Shown: positions 15,219 through 20,246 of the stretch, piece by piece
Numbering within the stretch: position 1 is the stretch's first letter
Layout of the letters: every line of letters begins with the position of its first letter
Source: an uncultured Eubacteriales bacterium
GTDB taxonomy: Bacteria > Bacillota > Clostridia > Oscillospirales > CAG-382
NCBI GenBank assembly: GCA_900550505.1
Contig: URSI01000004.1
Coordinates: forward strand, 1-20,246
DNA length: 20,246 nt
Direction: 5' to 3'
Notes under the pieces: generated by a model
Seen by the model: only the letters and a program-made list of their open reading frames with translations
The model's database searches: none
Told to the model about the DNA's origin: nothing
Position numbers and translations under genes: made by a program

Positions 15219-17213
15219 ATGGAGATAGATCTGAGAACGGTTATGGGAGATGACGGCAGGCTGCCGGAATATCCCGAGTTTTTGCCGGGCGTGCGGCGTG
15301 CTCCGCGCAGGACCGCAGCGCTGACCGCAGCGCAAAAGCGTCTGGCGCTCTCAAACGCGCTTCGTTATATCCCACGCGAATGGCACGAACAGATAGCGCC
15401 GGAATTTGCGCGCGAGCTTGAGGAACGCGGCAGGATATACGGCTACCGTTTCATGCCGAAGGGCCGCATATACGGCAGACCTGTCGACGAGTATCCGGGA
15501 CGTTGCCTTGAGGGACGGGCGTTCAGGGTGATGATCGACAACAACCTTGACCATGAAGTGGCATTGTATCCGTATGAACTCGTGACCTACGGAGAGACCG
15601 GGCAGGTGTGCCAGAATTGGATGCAGTACAGATTGATATGCCGGTATCTTGAGCTTCTTACCGAGGATCAGACGCTCGTGATGATGAGCGGGCATCCGGC
15701 GGGGCTTTTCGCCTCACACCGCAATTCCCCGCGCGTGATAATAACGAACGGGCTCATGGTCGGGATGTTCGACGACGGTGACAACTGGGCGCGTGCGGCG
15801 GCGATGGGTGTGAGCAATTACGGACAGATGACCGCCGGCGGCTGGATGTATATAGGTCCTCAGGGAATAGTGCACGGTACCTTCAACACGCTGCTGAACG
15901 CAGGCAGAAAGGTTCTCGGGATATCGCAGTCGGGCGATCTGACCGGGCGGCTGTTCGTGACTTCGGGACTCGGCGGCATGAGCGGCGCGCAGCCGAAGGC
16001 GATAGAGATAGCGCACGGCGTGGGCGTTATCGCCGAGGTGGACGCTTCACGCATACAGACCAGGCTTTCTCAGGGGTGGGTCGGCTGTGTGGTTGAAAGC
16101 GCGCGTGAGGCTTTTGACATGGCGCTCGAGGCCTGCCGTGCGGGAAGGACGCTTTCCGTGGCGTATCACGGCAATATCGTTGATCTGCTGCAATATGCGG
16201 TCGATGAGAACATACATATAGACCTGCTTTCGGACCAGACGAGTTGTCATGTGCCGTATGACGGCGGATATTGTCCGCAGGGCGTGAGCTTTGAAGAGCG
16301 CACGAGGCTGCTTGAATGTGACAGAGAGAAATTCCGCCGGCTTGTCGATGCGTCGCTTGTACGTCATTTTGAGCTTATACGGGAGCTTACTTCCCGCGGA
16401 ACATACTTTTTCGATTACGGCAACTCGTTCATGAAGGCGGTGTTCGATGCGGGCGCGGTCGATATAGCGCGCAACGGCAGGGATACGAGCGAGGGCTTTA
16501 TATTTCCCTCCTACGTTGAGGATATCATGGGACCGATGCTGTTCGATTACGGATACGGTCCGTTCCGCTGGTGCTGTCTTTCAGGCAGCGAGGATGACCT
16601 GAGAAAGACCGACGCTGCGGCGATGTCCGTTATAGATCCCGAACGCCGGGGGCAGGACAGGGATAATTACATATGGATACGCGACGCGGAGAAGAATGCG
16701 CTCGTCGTGGGCACCAAGTGCAGGATACTTTATCAGGATGCGGCCGGGCGGCGCGATATCGCGCTCAGGTTCAACGAAATGGTGAGAAACGGCGAGATAG
16801 GACCCGTTATGCTCGGGCGTGACCATCACGATACGGGCGGCACCGATTCACCGTACCGTGAAACGAGCAGCATTTATGACGGCAGCAATATCACGGCCGA
16901 TATGGCGGTGCAGTGCTATGCCGGCAACGCCGCACGCGGCATGACACTCGTTGCGCTCCATAACGGCGGCGGAGTCGGCATTGGCAAGGCCATCAACGGC
17001 GGCTTCGGACTGCTGCTTGACGGCAGCGAACGTACGGATGAGATCATCCGTAAGGCCGTGATGTGGGATACCATGATAGGCGTTGCCAGACGCAGCTGGG
17101 CCCGCTGCGGCGGCGCCATGGAGACCGCCGGCGAGTACAACCGCACGACGGACGATTGCATCACGCTGCCGGAGCTTGCGGACAGCGCGCTGACTGAGAG
17201 CTTTTTCAGATGA
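15219..17213 (+). CDS. hutU: Urocanate hydratase (urocanase, long form)
   Basis: Adds water to urocanate to give 4-imidazolone-5-propionate, using tightly bound NAD+. Conserved blocks are SGHPAGLFASHRNSPRVIIT, YGQMTAGGWMYIGPQGIVHG, the NAD-binding VTSGLGGMSGAQPKA (about residues 247 to 261), GPFRWCCLSGSEDDLRKTD and the C-terminal ALHNGGGVGIGKAINGGFG. At 664 residues it belongs to the longer branch rather than the roughly 555-residue Pseudomonas/Bacillus type. The cysteine in VGTKCRILYQDA (C501) lies close to, but by my manual alignment not exactly at, the catalytic-cysteine ARIC position of the short form. ATG 15219 follows GAGGTGAGGAG. It overlaps hutI by ATGA. Confidence 0.96.
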   Translation: MEIDLRTVMGDDGRLPEYPEFLPGVRRAPRRTAALTAAQKRLALSNALRYIPREWHEQIAPEFARELEERGRIYGYRFMPKGRIYGRPVDEYPGRCLEGRAFRVMIDNNLDHEVALYPYELVTYGETGQVCQNWMQYRLICRYLELLTEDQTLVMMSGHPAGLFASHRNSPRVIITNGLMVGMFDDGDNWARAAAMGVSNYGQMTAGGWMYIGPQGIVHGTFNTLLNAGRKVLGISQSGDLTGRLFVTSGLGGMSGAQPKAIEIAHGVGVIAEVDASRIQTRLSQGWVGCVVESAREAFDMALEACRAGRTLSVAYHGNIVDLLQYAVDENIHIDLLSDQTSCHVPYDGGYCPQGVSFEERTRLLECDREKFRRLVDASLVRHFELIRELTSRGTYFFDYGNSFMKAVFDAGAVDIARNGRDTSEGFIFPSYVEDIMGPMLFDYGYGPFRWCCLSGSEDDLRKTDAAAMSVIDPERRGQDRDNYIWIRDAEKNALVVGTKCRILYQDAAGRRDIALRFNEMVRNGEIGPVMLGRDHHDTGGTDSPYRETSSIYDGSNITADMAVQCYAGNAARGMTLVALHNGGGVGIGKAINGGFGLLLDGSERTDEIIRKAVMWDTMIGVARRSWARCGGAMETAGEYNRTTDDCITLPELADSALTESFFR

Positions 17214-18442
17214 GCACGGTGCTGTATACCGGTATCGGCGAGCTCGTCACGTCGGCGGGCGGAGTGAAGAGAGGCCGTGCGATGAACGATACCGGCGTGA
17301 TATCTGACGGTGCGTTCGCCGTAAGCGACGGGATTTTTACCGCGGTGGGCAGAAAAGATGAGCTGCTGACTGCCGCGGATTACGACAGTGTTGCGGATCT
17401 GGGCGGTGCGCTTGTAACTCCGGGGATCGTGGATCCTCATACCCATGCCGTGTTCGGCGGAGAGCGTTCGGAAGAGTTTTTGCGCAGACTGAGCGGCGAC
17501 GGATATATGGAGATCATGCGGCAGGGCGGGGGAATAGCCTCGACAGTGCGGGCTACGCGAACGGCAGACGAGGATGCGCTCGTCGCCGGTGCGCTGCCGC
17601 ACCTGAAACGTATGCTCTCGATGGGCGTGACGACCTGTGAGGTGAAAAGCGGATACGGGCTTGATACGGACACCGAACTGCGTCAGCTCAGTGCCGTGAA
17701 GCGGCTGGGAGAGCTGCAGAGCGTAGAGACCGTCCCGACTTTCATGGGCGCACACGCGGTGCCCGAAGGCATGACGGCGGACGGGTATATCGATTATTGC
17801 CGTGAATCCAGCATCCCTGCGGCGGCGCGTTCCGGCATGGCGGTCTTTGCGGATGTGTTCTGCGAAGCCGGTGTATTTGACCTTGAGCAGTCGGAGCGGT
17901 ATCTCCTCGCCGCGCGGCGGGAGGGCTTGCTGCTGAAGCTGCACGCCGACGAGATGACGTGTCTCGGAGGCGCGGGACTCGGTGCGAGGCTCGGCGCGGT
18001 GTCTGTGGATCATCTTCTGAAGATCAGCGCCGGGGACATGGCTGCGATTGCACATTCAGATACCGTTGCGACTGTTTTGCCGTTGACGGCGTTCTGCCTT
18101 TCGGAGCCGTACGCGCCGGCGCGTGAACTGATCGATTCCGGAGCAATAGTCGCCGCCGGGAGCGATTTCAACCCCGGCAGCTGCTGCTCGTACAGCGTTC
18201 CGCTGCTTATCGCGCTGTGCTGTATATACATGAAGATGAGCGTTGACGAAACACTGACGGCGATCACCGTGAACGCTGCCGCGGCGTGCGGGGTGTCTGA
18301 CCGGGTGGGCAGTATAGAACCGGGAAAGCAAGCGGATTTTGCCGTGTTCGATTGCGAAAGACGTCACATGCTGCCTTATTTTTCGGGAGTTAACCTTGTA
18401 AAATCCGTGTTCAAGAAGGGAGAAAGGGTTTATAATGTTTGA
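17210..18442 (+). CDS. hutI: Imidazolonepropionase
   Basis: An amidohydrolase-superfamily metalloenzyme that hydrolyses 4-imidazolone-5-propionate to N-formimino-L-glutamate. Metal ligands are visible in the expected order and spacing: VDPHTHAVFGGER (H77, H79), LHADEMTCLGGAGL (H245), SVDHLL (H268) and GSDFNPGSC (D319). This closely parallels the Bacillus subtilis enzyme. Length, 410 residues, is typical. The ATG overlaps the hutU stop (ATGA) and the gene's own end overlaps ftcD by 8 bp, so the three are almost certainly translationally coupled. Confidence 0.96.
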   Translation: MSTVLYTGIGELVTSAGGVKRGRAMNDTGVISDGAFAVSDGIFTAVGRKDELLTAADYDSVADLGGALVTPGIVDPHTHAVFGGERSEEFLRRLSGDGYMEIMRQGGGIASTVRATRTADEDALVAGALPHLKRMLSMGVTTCEVKSGYGLDTDTELRQLSAVKRLGELQSVETVPTFMGAHAVPEGMTADGYIDYCRESSIPAAARSGMAVFADVFCEAGVFDLEQSERYLLAARREGLLLKLHADEMTCLGGAGLGARLGAVSVDHLLKISAGDMAAIAHSDTVATVLPLTAFCLSEPYAPARELIDSGAIVAAGSDFNPGSCCSYSVPLLIALCCIYMKMSVDETLTAITVNAAAACGVSDRVGSIEPGKQADFAVFDCERRHMLPYFSGVNLVKSVFKKGERVYNV

Positions 18443-19322
18443 GTGTGTGCCCAATTACAGCGAGGGACGCGATGCGGATAAGATAGAGAAAATAGTCGAT
18501 TGCTTCAGGGGCGTCAAAGGCGTCAAGCTGCTCGATTATTCATCCGACAGCGATCATAACAGGAGCGTTGTCACGGTGATAGGCGAGCGTGAACCGCTGA
18601 AAGCCGCGGTGGTAGCCTCCATAGGCAAGGCGCTCGAGCTGATCGACCTGAACGTACATACGGGTCAGCACCCGCGGGTGGGGGCCGTGGATGTGGTTCC
18701 TTTCATTCCGCTGCGCGGTGCGACGATGGAGGAAGCGGACGCGCTTGCAAAGGAAGTGGCGCGCGAGGCGGCGGAAAAATGTTCGCTGCCGGTGTTCCTT
18801 TATGAACAGTCCGCGTCGGCACCGCACAGAGTCAATCTTGCCGATGTGCGCAAGGGACAGTTTGAGGGTATGGCGGAGAAGATGAAAGACCGTGCGATGT
18901 GGGCTCCCGACTTCGGTCCGGAGACCATACATCCTACCGGAGGTGCGACGGCGATAGGCGCCAGAGCGCCGCTGGTCGCCTTCAACGTAAACCTTTCCAC
19001 TGACAATATGGATATCGCACGCAGTATCGTCCATGCCGTAAGACACATTGACGGCGGATTCAGATATTGCAAAGCGCTGCCGGTGGAGCTGAAGGAACGC
19101 GGCATAGTTCAGGTGTCTATGAATCTCACAGATTACCGCAAGACAGCGATATACCGCGTAGTAGAGGCCATAAGGACGGAATGCCGCCGCTACGGTGTCA
19201 GCATAGTCGGCAGCGAGCTGGTCGGGCTGATCCCGATGCAGGCTCTGACGGACTGCGCCGAGTATTACCTGCAGCTTGAAAATTTTTCGCCGGATCAGGT
19301 GCTGGAAAGCAGGATGCTGTGA
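18435..19322 (+). CDS. ftcD: Glutamate formimidoyltransferase
   Basis: Transfers the formimino group of N-formimino-L-glutamate to tetrahydrofolate, releasing glutamate and 5-formimino-THF. The 295-residue protein is a stand-alone formiminotransferase domain, equivalent to the N-terminal part of the bifunctional mammalian FTCD. Recognisable segments are FECVPNYSEGRD at the N-terminus, NVHTGQHPRVGAVDVVPFIP (H75 and H79, the latter likely matching the catalytic histidine), and HPTGGATAIGARAPLVAFNV. The ATG at 18435 follows an AGGGAGAAAGGG region and overlaps the hutI stop (ATGTTTGA). Its presence shows the THF-dependent branch of the pathway is used instead of HutG or HutF. Confidence 0.96.
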   Translation: MFECVPNYSEGRDADKIEKIVDCFRGVKGVKLLDYSSDSDHNRSVVTVIGEREPLKAAVVASIGKALELIDLNVHTGQHPRVGAVDVVPFIPLRGATMEEADALAKEVAREAAEKCSLPVFLYEQSASAPHRVNLADVRKGQFEGMAEKMKDRAMWAPDFGPETIHPTGGATAIGARAPLVAFNVNLSTDNMDIARSIVHAVRHIDGGFRYCKALPVELKERGIVQVSMNLTDYRKTAIYRVVEAIRTECRRYGVSIVGSELVGLIPMQALTDCAEYYLQLENFSPDQVLESRML

Positions 19323-19957
19323 ATATGCTGAGTGAATTGACGGTCGGACGGTTTTTGGAGGAAACGGCTTCACGTTCTCCGGCACCGGGCGGCGGAAGCG
19401 TTTCGGCGCTTGCCGGTGCGCTCGCCTGTGCGCTCGCGGAGATGGTGGCTTGTTTGACGAGCGGCGAAAAATATATTGATGTTGCCGAAGAGATGGCACG
19501 CACCGGTGCAAAGGCTCGCGAGTGCCGTATGAAGCTGCTCGAATGTATGCAGCGCGACACCGACAGCTTTAACGGGTGCATGAAGGCGTTTTCCATGCCC
19601 AAGTCCACGGACGCGGAACGCAAAGTGCGCAGCGAGGCGATACAGGCTGCGCTGAAGACGGCGGCGGCGGTGCCGCTGGAGACGGCGGCTACTGCGTCTG
19701 AGGTTTTGGACATGGCGCGCACCGTGCTCGAGCACGGCAATCCCTCTGCGGCGAGCGACGCGATCGTTTGCGCATTGCTCGCGCGTGATGCGGTTTTCGG
19801 TGCGCTGTTGAACGTCAGGATAAATCTCGGATCGATAAAGGATCCCGGATACCTTGCCGATATGGCGGCAAAGGTCGATGAGCTCAGGCGTCTTACGGCG
19901 GAAAAAGCCACGCGGGTATTGCGCTGTTCCGAGCTGTCGGCTGATATGGCGGATTAA
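19319..19957 (+). CDS. Formimidoyltetrahydrofolate cyclodeaminase (cyclodeaminase/cyclohydrolase family)
   Basis: Catalyses 5-formimino-THF to 5,10-methenyl-THF plus ammonia, completing carbon transfer from histidine to the folate pool. The 212-residue all-helical protein carries the family signature SRSPAPGGGSVSALAGALAC (about residues 18 to 37) and otherwise matches the FTCD C-terminal domain/FchA fold. GTG 19319 overlaps the ftcD stop (GTGA); ATG 19325 is an equally plausible start, with AGGA 11 nt before it. FchA-type methenyl-THF cyclohydrolases share this fold, but position directly after ftcD favours cyclodeaminase activity. Last gene of the hut operon. Confidence 0.92.
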   Translation: MNMLSELTVGRFLEETASRSPAPGGGSVSALAGALACALAEMVACLTSGEKYIDVAEEMARTGAKARECRMKLLECMQRDTDSFNGCMKAFSMPKSTDAERKVRSEAIQAALKTAAAVPLETAATASEVLDMARTVLEHGNPSAASDAIVCALLARDAVFGALLNVRINLGSIKDPGYLADMAAKVDELRRLTAEKATRVLRCSELSADMAD

Positions 19958-19980
19958 AATCCCGGAACATAGGGTTTTAA
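19954..19980 (+). terminator. Candidate weak terminator after the hut operon
   Basis: TTAAAA(T)CCC pairs with GGGTTTTAA around GGAACATA, with one bulged T. The hairpin overlaps the cyclodeaminase stop codon. The stem ends in TTTTAA rather than a long T-run, so termination efficiency is uncertain. It is the only terminator-like structure before the composition change at the right edge. Confidence 0.4.
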
Positions 19981-20147
19981 TACGGAAAGCTGCGGGGGTA
20001 CCGTACGTTTACTTATAAGACCCCTTTACCGGCTGTGATGCTTCCGTAGCGCGTGAGCTCAGCGTCTGTCGGGAATGAGGTCGTTATATGCAAATGACCG
20101 GTAGGAGCTCTGCGGCTGTCCGAAAAGAAACAAAAAGGAGAAACGGT
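19981..20147. other. Intergenic region with an imperfect 25-bp repeat and small hairpins; no gene recognised
   Basis: No convincing reading frame. Two 25-bp segments 50 bp apart (20051 to 20075 and 20101 to 20125) share about 18 positions around a GAGCTC core. GGTCGTT-N7-AATGACC (20079 to 20099) can form a hairpin with one wobble. It ends in a good Shine-Dalgarno (AAAAAGGAG, 20132 to 20140). The structure might be a leader RNA for a downstream gene, but it matches no riboswitch family I could recall. Confidence 0.35.
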
Positions 20148-20246
20148 ATGGAATAATGGAATAGCAACGATTTATTTAGAAACAGACGTACCAAATGCAG
20201 AAATATTATATCAAGTAAATACCATAGGAGAAGTGTATAAAACATA
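20098..20246 (+). pseudogene. AT-rich fragment encoding a surface-repeat-like peptide, no usable start, open at right edge
   Basis: One frame is open from after TGA (20095 to 20097) to the window end and includes WNNGIATIYLETDVPNAEI followed by LYQVNTIGEVYKT. This resembles the internal repeat of large clostridial surface proteins (pattern W-x-NG-x-A-x-I ... YQVN). The frame has no ATG, GTG or TTG start. The ATG at 20148, which has an excellent Shine-Dalgarno, reads Met-Glu-stop, and so does the ATG at 20156. From about 20152 the GC content drops to about 27% (26 of 95 by hand count), far below the rest. It could be a gene remnant, a frameshifted gene, or a mis-joined contig end. Confidence 0.4.

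Noticed and set aside
18540..19511. Long minus-strand frame opposite ftcD and the cyclodeaminase gene
   Set aside because: Antisense shadow of two well-conserved genes, with no family similarity or ribosome binding site; similar shadows occur opposite hutU/hutI (16916 to 18055).
19981..20147. Known riboswitch (c-di-GMP-I, THF, TPP) upstream of the edge fragment
   Set aside because: A CCGGTAGG stretch loosely recalls the c-di-GMP-I 3' end, but the conserved GGGCAAACC and GACGCAAAGCC cores are absent, and no THF or TPP core is present.

Overview
The window reads as a chromosomal segment of a GC-rich anaerobic Bacillota, probably a gut-type Clostridia member. This is inferred from AGGAG-type ribosome binding sites, sigma-A promoters with TATAAT boxes and 17-bp spacers, the folate-dependent histidine route, and a right-edge fragment resembling a clostridial surface repeat protein. 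No rRNA, tRNA, CRISPR array or insertion sequence was recognised. Left part (1 to about 11662, all minus strand): one long surface-polysaccharide operon. In transcription order it holds a strong promoter, a structured leader of about 187 nt, a DegT-type sugar aminotransferase, a priming sugar-phosphate transferase, two GT-A glycosyltransferases, a GT4 glycosyltransferase, a Wzy/O-antigen-ligase-like polymerase, a third GT2, a Wzx-like flippase, a LicD-family phosphotransferase, a polysaccharide pyruvyl transferase, and an iron-sulfur FrhB-like protein cut by the left edge. Most junctions overlap or are only a few bases apart, so this is a Wzx/Wzy-type assembly line whose product is probably decorated with a phosphodiester group and/or pyruvate. 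Middle (11603 to 13653): a minus-strand MATE efflux gene, followed by a terminator that overlaps the start region of the polysaccharide operon, and preceded by a compact leader. That leader has two hairpins, the second masking a Shine-Dalgarno, and a 14-codon upstream ORF whose stop overlaps the MATE start (TAATG). A 0.4-kb divergent intergenic region follows, with two 34-bp direct repeats, an inverted repeat and a strong hut promoter. Right part (13654 to 19957, plus strand): a complete five-gene histidine utilisation operon, hutH-hutU-hutI-ftcD-cyclodeaminase, converting histidine to glutamate, two ammonia and 5,10-methenyl-tetrahydrofolate. No regulator or histidine transporter gene lies in the window. 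The last 290 bp are intergenic and then switch abruptly, near position 20150, to AT-rich sequence encoding a surface-repeat-like peptide with no usable start, which may be a contig artefact, a recombination junction or a gene remnant. The best candidates for something undescribed are the MATE leader with its micro-ORF, the promoter nested in a terminator ahead of the polysaccharide operon, and the duplicated 34-bp element between the divergent promoters.
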